A stretch of DNA of 64,000 nt from Allobosea sp. (GCA_024231975.1 JAAEQB010000012.1:310001-374000); one strand, 5' to 3'; numbered from the stretch's first letter, positions 53,768 to 64,000 are shown. Notes: a model not told the origin generated them from the sequence alone. Program-made: numbers and translations.

Positions 53768-53896
53768 GCTTTTGACGCGCGGTCACGCCTCATCGGCGAC
53801 CTTCGGAGCTGCGAGCGACCGCAACCACAGGTTAAATGTTCCGTAGAAGATCGCTGCTAAGGCTGCGCGCTATGGATCTCAACGAACGAGCCAGCC

Positions 53897-54772
53897 ATGC
53901 TGAGGATCAACGAGACGCGCGCGAGCTATGCGATCCGGCGCGCCTATGACCTGCTGGCCAAAGCGATCGTGCCGGGCAGCAGGAAACATCTCCCTCCGAC
54001 ACCCCGGTTCGCCGTTATCCCGACCGACTATCTCGGGATATCGATCATCGGAAATGGCATTTACGAGCGCCGCGAGATCGAGCTGCTCAAGGCCATATTC
54101 CAAGCTCGCAATCTGCAGGATACCGCCTTCCTCGATATAGGCGGCAATATAGGAAATCATTCTGTATCATTGGCGGGATCGTTCTCGGAGGTGATCGCCT
54201 TCGAGCCCAATCCGCCGATCGCATCGCTGTTCAAGACCAATCTCCTGCTGTCCGGGACCGCCAATGTCCGCCTGCACGAGGTCGGGCTGGGGCGGGAAGA
54301 TGCCGAGCTTCGCTTCTCGCTGCTCCAGGCCGGCAATGACGGCAGTGGCAGCTTCGCCTCGGGCAAAGGCGACATCGTGCTGCCGGTGCGCCAGGGCGAC
54401 CGCTATCTGGCGCAGCGCGAACCGGAGATCGCGAGCGGCGCGAGGCGGATCGGCTTCGTGAAATGCGATGTCGAGGGTTTCGAGGCCGACGTCTTCGCCG
54501 GGCTGCGCGAGACCTTCGCGCGCCATCGCCCGATCCTGACCTTCGAGAGCAATCACAAGCCGGACGGCGAGAAGGCTTGGGCCGAGCTGCGCGCCGCCGG
54601 CTTCGACACCCTCTCATGCCTGCGCGAGACCGGTGACGATGGCAGCCGCCCGCTTCAGGAAATGAAGCGGCTGGTTCTCGGTTACTCCTGTTGGGCGGAG
54701 AAGATCGGCAGCATTCCGGATAGGCGCTGCAATCTGGTTGCGAGCTTCGGCCCGCTGGAGGCGGCTGGCTAG
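53897..54772 (+). CDS. FkbM-family methyltransferase
   Basis: A 291-residue protein with the FkbM fold. The S-adenosylmethionine motif is in AFLDIGGNIGNHSVSLAG, followed by VIAFEPNPPIASLFKTN, and a later FVKCDVEGFEADVFAG is diagnostic of the family. FkbM proteins O-methylate sugars, polyketides or glycans. No signal peptide is seen. It is divergent from the beta-helix gene and 68 bases before a glycosyltransferase on the same strand, which suggests a small glycan-modification unit. Confidence 0.9.
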   Translation: MLRINETRASYAIRRAYDLLAKAIVPGSRKHLPPTPRFAVIPTDYLGISIIGNGIYERREIELLKAIFQARNLQDTAFLDIGGNIGNHSVSLAGSFSEVIAFEPNPPIASLFKTNLLLSGTANVRLHEVGLGREDAELRFSLLQAGNDGSGSFASGKGDIVLPVRQGDRYLAQREPEIASGARRIGFVKCDVEGFEADVFAGLRETFARHRPILTFESNHKPDGEKAWAELRAAGFDTLSCLRETGDDGSRPLQEMKRLVLGYSCWAEKIGSIPDRRCNLVASFGPLEAAG

Positions 54773-54840
54773 CTCAACGCAAGCTTAGGAAAGCTGTGCG
54801 ATAGGCTGTGCTCGGTCACTCCTCGCACGGCCGCAGGCGC

Positions 54841-55977
54841 ATGCATTCTCCCTCCCCCGTCCCATCCGTCGTCATCTTCGGCTCTGCCAGGCCCGTCACC
54901 TGCGCGGTGATGGACTATGCCTATCGTCTCGCCGATGCCGTCAATGCGCTGCGGCCAGGCCTCGTCGCGGTCCGGACGATCGAGCCGGAGCGCCCGGCCG
55001 GCTTCGTCGGCGCCATCGCCGAAGAATTGCGCCGGGACCGCATCGTGCATCTGCAATTGCCGATCGAAGGCTGGGGCAACAGCGTCGTGCCGGGCTCGGC
55101 GCTGATGGCGGCGCGATTGCTGACGCGCAAGGGCCGCATCGCCATTACCCTGCACGAATGGGCGTCGCTCAACCGCCTGCGCTATCTCTCGATGGTGCCC
55201 GATATCCTGGCCTGCGACGGTTTCGTCTTCGTCTCGCCGCAGCAGCGCGAGAGCTTCCTGAAGACGCCCTTGGTCGGCGCAGCGAAGAAGCTGGCGGCTC
55301 CGGTCATCCCGATTGGCCCCAACATCATGCCGGCACGGATCGATCCGGAGCGCGTCGCGGCGGAGCGGGCGAAGCTGCGCGGCAGCGGCGCAGGCCAGGC
55401 CGATGTTGTGATCGGCTATTTCGGCGTGCTTTATGCCAGCAAGCGGCCCGATGTTCTCCTGCGCACGACGCGGGCGCTGCATGAGCGTGGCGTCAAGGCA
55501 CGTCTGCTGATCTGCGGCGACTTCCTCTGGGACAAGCCGAAAGACCGCGAGGCGTTCCTGGTGCTCGCCAGTGAGCTCGGCGTCGCCGACTGGCTCGATT
55601 TCCGCGGCCGGATCGACGATGAAGGCGAGCTGATGGCGACGCTCTCGGCCGCTGATGTCTTCCTGCTGCCGTTCACCGACGGGATCAGCACGCGGCGCGG
55701 CAGCTTCCAGGCGGTCAGCCAGCTTGCGATCCCGCTGGTCTCGACCGAAGCCGAGCGGCAGGACGAGTTCGCGCTCGCTCCGGCGCTGAAGGCGAAGGTC
55801 GAGAATCCGGCGACGGTGCTCTGCCCGGTCGATGCCGCGCCAGAACGCTTCGCCGAGGCCGTGCTCACCGCCCAGGCCCGCAAGACTGAGGCGATCGGCG
55901 TCGATCTCGCCCGGCTATGGGACGAGGCTGCCCTCGCCCATCTCAGCTTCTATGACGGCTTGAAGGCGCTCGCCTGA
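54841..55977 (+). CDS. Family 1-type glycosyltransferase
   Basis: A 378-residue protein with two Rossmann-like halves. The first has PSVVIFGSARPVTCAVMDYA and the short ITLHEWASL acceptor segment. The second starts near residue 190 with VVIGYFGVLYASKRPDVLLR, and contains RLLICGDFLW and the donor-site region ADVFLLPFTDGISTRRGSF, typical of GT-B enzymes (GT1/GT4 style). Donor and acceptor sugars are unknown. It follows the FkbM methyltransferase and may act on the same glycan. Confidence 0.83.
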   Translation: MHSPSPVPSVVIFGSARPVTCAVMDYAYRLADAVNALRPGLVAVRTIEPERPAGFVGAIAEELRRDRIVHLQLPIEGWGNSVVPGSALMAARLLTRKGRIAITLHEWASLNRLRYLSMVPDILACDGFVFVSPQQRESFLKTPLVGAAKKLAAPVIPIGPNIMPARIDPERVAAERAKLRGSGAGQADVVIGYFGVLYASKRPDVLLRTTRALHERGVKARLLICGDFLWDKPKDREAFLVLASELGVADWLDFRGRIDDEGELMATLSAADVFLLPFTDGISTRRGSFQAVSQLAIPLVSTEAERQDEFALAPALKAKVENPATVLCPVDAAPERFAEAVLTAQARKTEAIGVDLARLWDEAALAHLSFYDGLKALA

Positions 55978-55993
55978 GCAGGCGGCGGAGTGC

Positions 55994-56335
55994 TCAGCGC
56001 AGCGCGACGATCGCCAGGCCGATCAGTGCGACGATGGCAGCGGCCCACCAGAGCCGGCGCAGCTGCTTGCTCTCGGCATCGTGCCGCGTCTCGAGGCCGG
56101 ACAGCTCCTCATAGGCGAAGGCCTCGCCTGCGAAACGCGCGGCCCGCTCGAGGCCGGCGATGCGGATCTTGGGTACTGCGGAACGCGACGCCACGTGACC
56201 TTCCCCCTCTGGCCAGCTTAGCCGAATGCGCTGTCGGGACCAGTCCCGATTCGCAATCGCGATGATGAAACCGAGGCCCTTAACGGCTGCTGAACCGGCG
56301 AGCACCAGCCAAGGTTCCACGGCGGGCTGTGCCAT
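55994..56335 (-). CDS. Small membrane protein, unknown function
   Basis: A 113-residue protein with hydrophobic segments at the N-terminus (WLVLAGSAAVKGLGFIIAIA) and at the C-terminus (LWWAAAIVALIGLAIVAL). Between them is a basic, soluble loop of about 60 residues. It is convergent with the glycosyltransferase (16 bases between stops) and divergent from parE. I do not recognise it. Confidence 0.55.
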   Translation of the reverse strand: MAQPAVEPWLVLAGSAAVKGLGFIIAIANRDWSRQRIRLSWPEGEGHVASRSAVPKIRIAGLERAARFAGEAFAYEELSGLETRHDAESKQLRRLWWAAAIVALIGLAIVALR

Positions 56336-56502
56336 CCCCGGATGACGGTTCGGCGACGGCGGTGCTCATCCTGACTTCCGGCGACGATCCGATCGGTTTA
56401 TTGCGGAGAAGCGGCGGGTTATAGGGGCTCCGGCAGGCGGCAGGCGGCCGGCGGGCCGATACGATATCCTGCAAGACAAGCGAATCAGCGAGTGCGGTGA
56501 CG

Positions 56503-58566
56503 ATGACGGACGATCTCTTCGGCGAGGATGGCGGCAAGGAGATGCGCGAGGAATCGCGTGCGCCCGCCCCTGCGCCGAAGCCGGTTGCGCGCCCTGCTCC
56601 GCCGCCGCGAAGCGGTACGCCCTCCGAGGCGGGCTATGACGCGTCTGCAATCGAGGTGCTCGAAGGGCTGGAGCCGGTGCGGCGCCGGCCGGGCATGTAT
56701 ATCGGCGGCACCGACGAGCGGGCGCTGCACCACCTCTTCGCCGAGGTGATCGACAACGCCATGGACGAGGCGGTCGCCGGCCATGCCAGCTTCATCGATG
56801 TCGAGCTCTTCGCCGACGGCTCGCTCGCGGTGACCGACAATGGCCGCGGCATGCCGATCGACCCGCATCCGAAATTCCCGGACAAGTCGGCGCTCGAAGT
56901 GATCATGACGATCCTGCACGCCGGCGGAAAGTTCGACTCCAAGGTCTATGAGACCTCGGGCGGCTTGCACGGCGTCGGCGTCTCCGTCGTCAACGCGCTT
57001 TCCGACCTGGTCGAGGTCGAGGTCGCGCGTGGCCAGATGCTCTATCGCCAGACCTTTTCGCGCGGCCTGCCGCAGGGGCCACTGGAAACGGTCGGCCGGG
57101 CGCCGAACCGGCGCGGCACCCGCGTTCGCTTCCATCCCGACGCGCAGATCTTCGGCGAAGGCGCGCATTTCGTGCCGGCGCGGCTGTTCCGCATGGCGCG
57201 CTCGAAGGCCTATCTGTTCGGCGGCGTCGAGATCCGCTGGCGCTGCGCGCCCTCGCGGTTGCAGCCGGAAGGCGATGTCGCGGCCGAGGCGGTGTTCAAG
57301 TTTCCCGGGGGCCTGCGCGACTATCTCGCCCGCGAGATCGAGGGCAAGGACCTCGTCGCCGAGCCGATCTTCTCGGGAAAGGTCACCAAGGACGGCGGCC
57401 ACGGCTCGCTCGAATGGGCGGTGGCCTGGCTCGCGACAGGCGAGGACGGCTTCTCCTCGTCCTACTGCAACACCATTCCGACGCCTGAGGGCGGCACGCA
57501 TGAGCAGGGCCTGCGCATCGCCCTGCTGCGCGGCCTGCGCGACCATGCCGAGCGCATCGGCCAGTCCAAGCGCATGGCGCAGGTCACCGCCGACGACGTG
57601 ATGGCGACCTGCGCCGCCATGCTCTCGGTCTTCATCCGCGAGCCGGAATTCCAGGGCCAGACCAAGGACAAGCTGGCGACACTGGAGGCGGCCCGCATCG
57701 TCGAGAACGCGATACGCGATGCCTTTGACCACTGGCTCGCCGCCTCGCCGCAGCAGGCGCTGAGGCTGCTCGACTGGTCGGTCGACCGGGCCGAGGAGCG
57801 CCAGCGTCGCCGGCTCGAAAAGGAAGTCTCGCGCAAGACCGCGACGCGCAAGCTGAGGCTGCCCGGCAAGCTCGCCGATTGCAGCAATGCCGGCGCGGCG
57901 GGCTCCGAGCTTTTCATCGTCGAGGGCGATTCCGCCGGTGGCTCGGCCAAGCAGGCCCGCAATCGCGCCAATCAGGCGATCCTGCCCCTGCGCGGCAAGA
58001 TCCTCAACGTCGCCAATGCGACGCGCGAAAAGCTCAACGCCAACCAGCAACTCGCCGACCTGATCCTGGCGCTGGGCTGCGGCATCGGCAGTCAGTTTCG
58101 TGAAGACGATCTGCGTTACGAGAAGGTCATCGTGATGACCGACGCCGACGTCGACGGCGCCCACATCGCCTCGCTGCTGGTGACGTTCTTCTGGCGCCAG
58201 ATGCCGCGCTTGATCGAGAAGGGCCATCTCTATTTGTCCGTGCCGCCGCTCTATCGGCTGCGCCATGGCACCAAATCCGTCTATGCCCGTGACGATGCCC
58301 ATAAGGACGAACTGATCGAGACGGTCTTCAAGGGCAAGAAGCCGGAGATCGGCCGCTTCAAGGGCCTGGGCGAGATGATGCCGGCCGAGCTCAAGGAGAC
58401 CACGATGGACCCGAGCAAGCGCTCCTTGCTCAAGGTCATGGTCGATCATGAGGCGAAGGAGGAGACCTCCGACACGGTCGAGCGGCTGATGGGCAACAAG
58501 CCGGAGGCACGCTTCCTCTTCATCCAGGAGCGTGCGGCCTTCGCCGGCGAGCTGATCGACCTGTGA
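56503..58566 (+). CDS. parE: DNA topoisomerase IV subunit B
   Basis: A 687-residue type IIA topoisomerase subunit. The GHKL ATPase motifs are EVIDNAMDEAVAGHA, DNGRGMPIDPHPK and GGLHGVGVSVVNALS. The TOPRIM domain has FIVEGDSAGGSAKQARNR and TDADVDGAHIASLL. The length and the TOPRIM phrase fit ParE rather than GyrB, which would be longer. It decatenates daughter chromosomes with ParC. The ATG at 56503 is used; a GTG two codons earlier is equally possible. The first 45 residues are a Pro/Ala-rich tail. Confidence 0.95.
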   Translation: MTDDLFGEDGGKEMREESRAPAPAPKPVARPAPPPRSGTPSEAGYDASAIEVLEGLEPVRRRPGMYIGGTDERALHHLFAEVIDNAMDEAVAGHASFIDVELFADGSLAVTDNGRGMPIDPHPKFPDKSALEVIMTILHAGGKFDSKVYETSGGLHGVGVSVVNALSDLVEVEVARGQMLYRQTFSRGLPQGPLETVGRAPNRRGTRVRFHPDAQIFGEGAHFVPARLFRMARSKAYLFGGVEIRWRCAPSRLQPEGDVAAEAVFKFPGGLRDYLAREIEGKDLVAEPIFSGKVTKDGGHGSLEWAVAWLATGEDGFSSSYCNTIPTPEGGTHEQGLRIALLRGLRDHAERIGQSKRMAQVTADDVMATCAAMLSVFIREPEFQGQTKDKLATLEAARIVENAIRDAFDHWLAASPQQALRLLDWSVDRAEERQRRRLEKEVSRKTATRKLRLPGKLADCSNAGAAGSELFIVEGDSAGGSAKQARNRANQAILPLRGKILNVANATREKLNANQQLADLILALGCGIGSQFREDDLRYEKVIVMTDADVDGAHIASLLVTFFWRQMPRLIEKGHLYLSVPPLYRLRHGTKSVYARDDAHKDELIETVFKGKKPEIGRFKGLGEMMPAELKETTMDPSKRSLLKVMVDHEAKEETSDTVERLMGNKPEARFLFIQERAAFAGELIDL

Positions 58567-58576
58567 GGCCAAGACT

Positions 58577-58613
58577 GGCAGGCTTGCGCGCCGGGCTCCC
58601 CGGCAAGCCTGCC
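58577..58613 (+). terminator. Hairpin after parE, possible terminator
   Basis: GGCAGGCTTGC (58577-58587) and GCAAGCCTGCC (58603-58613) form a perfect 11-base stem, 11 bases after the stop codon. No T-run follows. Confidence 0.45.
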
Positions 58614-58731
58614 GGGCTGTCTTGCTACCGCCATGCGCCCACCTTGCGCGCATGCCGACAGACCCGCACGATGCCGACCATGATCCAGCCCAGCGCCACA
58701 GCCCGCCGGCTCCTCTCTGGCCCCTGAGCGC

Positions 58732-59646
58732 ATGGGCGAGCCTCCTGCCTCTCCATCTCGACGCGATACCCTGGCCTCGGCCCAGACCTCTCTCTGGGCC
58801 GATCTCGAGATCTTCCACGCGGTCTCCGCCACAGGCGGCCTCGCTCTGGCAGCGTCTGCGCTCGGACTGAGTGAGACGACGGTCGCGCGGCGCCTGAAAG
58901 CCTTCGAGGCGCGGCTCGGCCTGCCGCTGTTCAAGCGCGGCGCCAACCGGCTGATCCCGACCGAGATCGGCCTTTCGCTCGCCGCGGATGCGGCAGCCGC
59001 CGCCGAAGCCGTCGCGCACTTCGAGACGCGGGCGAACGCCGCCCGCGCGCGCAACGACGCTCCCGTCCGCATCACGGCGACGACCTCGATCAGCCTGTTC
59101 CTGACCCAGCACGCCGCCCGCCTCTCGGCTGCTGCAGGTGGCATCGAGATCGTCATCATCAGCACGCGCGAGCGGCTCGACCTGGCCCGCGGCGAGGCCG
59201 AGATCGCGATCCGCATGCGCAAGCCGCCGGAAGACGCCGGCTATTTCGGCCAGAAGATCGGCAAGCTGGCGCAGGCCTTCTATATCCGGCGCGACATCGA
59301 TCCGGCGACCGCGCCGGTGATCTCGGTGAGCCGCGACGTCTCCTCGCGGATCGAGCAGCACATCCTCGCCTGGGCGGCCGGACGGCCGATCGCCGCCCGC
59401 GTCGGCGATTCCGCCGCGCGCTATGAGAGCATCCGCTCGTCCGGCGCGGTCTCGATGGCGCCCTGCTTCCTGGCCGATGCCGATGCGGGGCTAGTCCGGC
59501 TGGAGGAGCCACCCGAGGCGACCGCCGACGAGATCTTCCTGGTCTCGCATGAGAGCAGCCGGCAACGGCCGGCGGTGCTGGCCGCGCTCGATGCCTTGCG
59601 CGCGCTGTTCCGCGAGTACCGCGGCAGGCTGGAGGGCAAGCGCTGA
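58732..59646 (+). CDS. LysR-family transcriptional regulator
   Basis: A 304-residue regulator. The N-terminal helix-turn-helix lies near residues 22-80 (DLEIFHAVSATGGLALAASA, then LGLSETTVARRLKAFEARLG and PLFKRGANRLIPTEIG). The effector domain has ITATTSISLFLTQHAARL and FLVSHESSRQRPAVLAALDALR. It has a short extra N-terminal tail. No divergent target gene is adjacent, so the target is unknown. A small inverted repeat overlaps its stop codon (TGAAGAG/CTCTTCA, 59644-59665) and may be a terminator shared with the convergent neighbour. Confidence 0.85.
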   Translation: MGEPPASPSRRDTLASAQTSLWADLEIFHAVSATGGLALAASALGLSETTVARRLKAFEARLGLPLFKRGANRLIPTEIGLSLAADAAAAAEAVAHFETRANAARARNDAPVRITATTSISLFLTQHAARLSAAAGGIEIVIISTRERLDLARGEAEIAIRMRKPPEDAGYFGQKIGKLAQAFYIRRDIDPATAPVISVSRDVSSRIEQHILAWAAGRPIAARVGDSAARYESIRSSGAVSMAPCFLADADAGLVRLEEPPEATADEIFLVSHESSRQRPAVLAALDALRALFREYRGRLEGKR

Positions 59647-59666
59647 AGAGCGCAGCGTCTCTTCAG

Positions 59667-60812
59667 TCACGACGTCTGGATGCCGAGATAGAGGCAGTAG
59701 AACGGCATCGTCCAATTGTGCATGTAGTCGTATTCGCCGTCGGTCTTCAGGCGGAAGTTCGCCCATTCATTGCGCCAGCGGCCGACGGGCAGGAAATCCG
59801 AGCCGGGCAGCGGCGGCCCCTGCGACGTCACCCCGCTGCGGAACAGCCGCTTCTTGCCCTTCGAGATCGCCGGCCGGGTCTGCGGCACAGGATCGATGGC
59901 ATAGCTCGCGGCGATGTCGAATTGCTTCTCGGCGTGCGAAACGAAGAGGTTGTGGTCGCCGATGCCGCTCGAAAAGGTCATCGTCTCCAGGGTGTTGAAC
60001 GAGAAGGCGCCGTCGGTGAGATCGCTCATCTCGGTCAGCACCTGCCGCAGGAAGGCCGCATCTTTGGCGAAGGGCCCGAGCTCGCCGCCGGCGGCGCCTG
60101 AACGGACGATCTGCATGTAGCCGAGATTGCGCTTTTGCGCCGCGAGCGTCTGGGCGCCCCAGCGATTGACGACGTGATTCAGCAGCACATAGTCGATCAA
60201 AGGCTTCGACAGCGGGTTGGTCCAGTTCAGCGCCGCGAGCCGGGCCCGCGTCTTCGGCCCCTGCCCGCCGAAGCCATGGCTGATGCAGATCAGCAGGCGA
60301 TCCGCTTTCACTTGCGCCGGCAGCAGCAGAATCACCGCGCGCTCGACGCCGTCCTTGTTGCGGGCGGCAAAGATCGCGAGCCGGCCGGTCGTCATCGGCA
60401 TGACCTGGAAGTCCAGCGGCGGGCCGCCGGCGCCCTGCCTGTAGGTCGCGGTCTGGATCACGGAGATCGGCGGAATGACCTGCGTGATCAGGTTGTTGGC
60501 TGATGGAAAGGAGCCGAGGATCTGGTCGGTGACCAGTCGAACCGCCGATGGCTTCTTGGGAACCGGCATCGGTGGCGGCACCGGCAGGATGTTGTTGAGG
60601 TTCTTGAGCAGGTTCTCGAGCAGCTGCACTGTCAGCGGACCGACGACGCCGTCCTTCTCGAGCTGGTTGTTGCCCTGGAATTCCAGCACCCGGCCATGGG
60701 TACGCGTGTCGAAAATGCCGTCGACGACGAGCTTGACGAGCCGCGTCGGCAACAGATTGAGCTGGCTCTGCAGCAGCCTGACCGGCTCGCCTCGGGCACC
60801 CAGTTTCAACAT
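59667..60812 (-). CDS. Peptidoglycan-binding domain protein with uncharacterised C-terminal domain
   Basis: A 381-residue protein. The N-terminal PG_binding_1 domain (about residues 5-70) has GEPVRLLQSQLNLL, VVDGIFDTRTHGRVLEFQ and KDGVVGPLTVQLL. The C-terminal 260 residues are not recognised. A strand LLICISHGFGG and a TFSSGIGDHNLFVSH segment could form an alpha/beta-hydrolase-like core, but the usual triad is not evident. No signal peptide is present, which is odd for a cell-wall-binding protein. It is convergent with the LysR gene, with 20 bases between stops. Confidence 0.6.
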   Translation of the reverse strand: MLKLGARGEPVRLLQSQLNLLPTRLVKLVVDGIFDTRTHGRVLEFQGNNQLEKDGVVGPLTVQLLENLLKNLNNILPVPPPMPVPKKPSAVRLVTDQILGSFPSANNLITQVIPPISVIQTATYRQGAGGPPLDFQVMPMTTGRLAIFAARNKDGVERAVILLLPAQVKADRLLICISHGFGGQGPKTRARLAALNWTNPLSKPLIDYVLLNHVVNRWGAQTLAAQKRNLGYMQIVRSGAAGGELGPFAKDAAFLRQVLTEMSDLTDGAFSFNTLETMTFSSGIGDHNLFVSHAEKQFDIAASYAIDPVPQTRPAISKGKKRLFRSGVTSQGPPLPGSDFLPVGRWRNEWANFRLKTDGEYDYMHNWTMPFYCLYLGIQTS

Positions 60813-60982
60813 GCGACGCCCCTTTGACGGTGACGACTATAGGCTATCCCAGCGTAAGGCGTTTATTCGCAACAGGCGACGTCGATCTGTTCCCGAGACG
60901 CTTCACTAACCAAGTTTTTACAGCCGTCGTCGCATGCTCTGTCTGTCGGCGCCTGGCGCCTTTTGCTTTCCGGAGTTCCGCG

Positions 60983-61243
60983 ATGCGCCACGTCATCGCC
61001 TTCCTGCGCAGCCAGCGCGGCAGCATGGTCGCCGACGTCGCCAAGGCCGGCGCAGCGATCGCTTTCCTCTCCGTCATTGCCGCGAATTTCGTCTCGAGCC
61101 ACACCGCGCAGCTCGATCGCGACGCGATGCGGCAGGTCGCCCAGGCTGCAGCCAAGGGCCAGGCACTCGATCCGCTGGTCACCGGTTCGATCGTGAAGCG
61201 CGCCAACGAAACGAAGCTCGATCCCTGCGTCGTTCCGCGCTGA
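60983..61243 (+). CDS. Small single-pass membrane protein, unknown function
   Basis: An 86-residue protein with one hydrophobic stretch (KAGAAIAFLSVIAANFVSS, about residues 20-39) after a basic start (RHVIAFLRSQRGS). A polar tail follows. The ATG has a CGGAG site. The order of basic start, hydrophobic helix and short tail recalls Flp-type pilins, but no pilin processing motif is clear. The assignment is left open. Confidence 0.5.
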   Translation: MRHVIAFLRSQRGSMVADVAKAGAAIAFLSVIAANFVSSHTAQLDRDAMRQVAQAAAKGQALDPLVTGSIVKRANETKLDPCVVPR

Positions 61244-61246
61244 AGC

Positions 61247-61963
61247 TCAGCCAAGCCAGTCGAGCAAAGCCGCGGTGACGACCTCCGGCGCTTCCAGCGT
61301 CGACAGGTGGCCGCAGCCCGGTATGTCCAGATAACGTGCCTTCGCGCCGATGCCGCCTGCGATCTCGCGCGCCTCGTCAGGCGGCGTGATCGCATCCTCC
61401 GCGCCAACGACGACCAGCGTCGGGACAGATATCGTCCCGAGCACCGACCGGGCATCGCTCCTGCCCATGATGGCGCGCTGCTGGCGAATGAAGCCCGAAG
61501 GCCCGACCGCTTCCGCCATCGCCCGCACCTCTAGCCGCAGCGCCTCATCGGCCAGCCGGTCGGGCGCGACCAGCTTCTGCCAGAGCAAGGTCACGACATT
61601 GTCGAAGGCGCCCTTTTCCGCCAGCGCGATCATCTGTTCGCGCGGCGCATTGGTCTCGGGCGTTGGCGGCTTGGCGGTGGTGTCGAGCAGAGCGAGCCGC
61701 GTCACCCGCTCTGGCGCGCGCCGCATGACTTCGAAGGCGACATAGCCGCCCATCGACAGCCCACACAGCGCAAAGCGTTCCGGCGCGGCCGCCAGCAGGC
61801 GCTCGACCATGGCGGGCATCGTGTCGTCAGTGGTGTTGTCGGCGACCAGAATCTGCCGCCCCGGTGCCAGGGCCGGCCATTGCGGAGCATAGAGCGCCGG
61901 CGTGCAGTTCAGTCCCGGAATCAGGACGAGTGGCTCCGGAATCTTCGCCTGCATCGCAGCCAT
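61247..61963 (-). CDS. Alpha/beta-fold hydrolase
   Basis: A 238-residue hydrolase. The oxyanion strand is LVLIPGLNC, the nucleophile elbow is ALCGLSMGGYVAF (Ser70), an acid occurs in VVVGAEDAITPP and the His is in IPGCGHLSTLEAP. It is the typical length of small esterases or of enol-lactone and meta-cleavage hydrolases. The substrate is unknown and the genes around are unrelated. It converges on the small membrane gene with three bases between stops. Confidence 0.85.
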   Translation of the reverse strand: MAAMQAKIPEPLVLIPGLNCTPALYAPQWPALAPGRQILVADNTTDDTMPAMVERLLAAAPERFALCGLSMGGYVAFEVMRRAPERVTRLALLDTTAKPPTPETNAPREQMIALAEKGAFDNVVTLLWQKLVAPDRLADEALRLEVRAMAEAVGPSGFIRQQRAIMGRSDARSVLGTISVPTLVVVGAEDAITPPDEAREIAGGIGAKARYLDIPGCGHLSTLEAPEVVTAALLDWLG

Positions 61964-62116
61964 TCTTCATCAACCTAGCTAGAATGTTGACTTTGCCCTG
62001 TTTTTTCTGCATTGCACGGGCGTCCGAAGGCGCGCAACCCAGCAAAGTCGCGCCACCGTTGCGGTCGATCGGTCATCCCGCCACGTGTCCCCGACCCTTG
62101 AGAAGCGCAACCATCG

Positions 62117-63589
<1,473 letters not shown>

Positions 63590-63687
63590 ATCACGGCTCC
63601 TGGCAACCTTGCATTAACTCCGCCTGTCCTAGGGTCAGGCGCGTAGCGGGCGCGGAAGAACTTCGCGTCCGGCGGGGACAGGACGTC

Positions 63688-64000
63688 ATGACCAATAGCC
63701 GCTCAGGCTCGCCGCAGGCTCACGACCTCGCCGAACAGGTCGTCGCAGCGATGCGACAGCATTATTCCCCAGGTTATCCGCGCGCTTTCGAAGTCTGGTA
63801 CGCCCATCTCAGCGGCGAGATGCCGGCGCTCAGCATGGCGATGCAGGCCGTGATCGCCGCCAGCAACGGCGAGGTCGGCGCCGCCGACATCGATACGCTC
63901 TACGAGAAGTTCGTCAGCACCGACCGCCTGTCGCGCCAAGCGGAGCGCACCAGCCTGCAGGTGCTCGCCGAGATCGAGAGCATGATGGCGCTGGTCGACC
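63688..64000 (+). CDS. Probable diguanylate cyclase (GGDEF) N-terminal part, cut by window end
   Basis: Only the first 104 codons are present. The start reads HDLAEQVVAAMRQHYSPGYP, then AFEVWYAHLSGEMPALSMAM and DIDTLYEKFVSTDRLSRQAE. This is the N-terminal helical region found in alphaproteobacterial GGDEF proteins of the DgcB type (a VWY...SG...AL phrase and a DID-LY-K segment). The catalytic domain lies outside the window. If the reading is right it makes cyclic di-GMP. The assignment rests on the N-terminus only. Confidence 0.6.
   Translation, partial: MTNSRSGSPQAHDLAEQVVAAMRQHYSPGYPRAFEVWYAHLSGEMPALSMAMQAVIAASNGEVGAADIDTLYEKFVSTDRLSRQAERTSLQVLAEIESMMALVD

Overview
The window is about 64 kb of high-GC DNA that reads as the chromosome of an alphaproteobacterium of the order Hyphomicrobiales (Rhizobiales), most likely close to Bosea. 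The reasons are the dusB-ntrB-ntrC-ntrY-ntrX cluster next to hfq-hflX, a fused ispDF, a lipoyl domain on the pyruvate dehydrogenase E1 beta subunit, a DUF2865 protein, and dispersed palindromic intergenic elements of a style common in Rhizobiales. The genus is inferred from remembered gene order and protein likeness; no search was run.

Layout. 1-9.9 kb: end of an HpcH/HpaI aldolase, a DMT permease, a membrane-anchored metallophosphoesterase, tRNA-Glu, recJ, an MFS pump, two tandem small secreted four-cysteine proteins, guaB and a MAPEG protein. 9.9-19 kb: an RND efflux pair, a DUF2865 protein, a malyl-CoA lyase of the Chloroflexus type, hspQ and an FAD oxidoreductase. 19-28.4 kb (minus strand): hflX-hfq, then ntrX-ntrY-ntrC-ntrB-dusB, the nitrogen regulatory block. 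28.5-35.1 kb: ispDF and a cinA-type amidase, a membrane-fused spermidine synthase, ratA/coq10, lipA and three tandem GlsB/YeaQ-type membrane proteins. 35.2-42.6 kb (minus): the pyruvate dehydrogenase operon pdhA-pdhB-(orphan)-pdhC-SGNH hydrolase-lpdA, with ftsB upstream. 43.7-47.2 kb: tRNA-Lys followed by decayed foreign DNA and a divergent dctA/LysR pair. 47.4-52.3 kb: small secreted and PRC-barrel proteins, bifunctional NAD(P)HX repair enzyme, and glnB-glnA. 52.3-56.3 kb: a beta-helix protein, an FkbM methyltransferase and a glycosyltransferase, probably surface-glycan related. 56.5-64 kb: parE, a LysR regulator, a peptidoglycan-binding protein, an alpha/beta hydrolase, a DEAD-box helicase and the start of a probable diguanylate cyclase.

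How the genes work together. NtrB/NtrC and NtrY/NtrX with GlnB and GlnA form the core nitrogen-status circuit, all within 30 kb. LipA makes the lipoyl cofactor carried by PdhB and PdhC and reoxidised by Lpd, so lipoate synthesis and its main consumer lie within 10 kb. Most of the window is ordinary core genome. The accessory signals are an A/T-richer orphan gene placed exactly between pdhB and pdhC, a decayed insertion beside tRNA-Lys, a tandem pair of secreted proteins with identical cysteine spacing, and a 19-bp near-perfect palindrome upstream of pdhA. No CRISPR array, intact insertion sequence, prophage or recognisable defence system was found.
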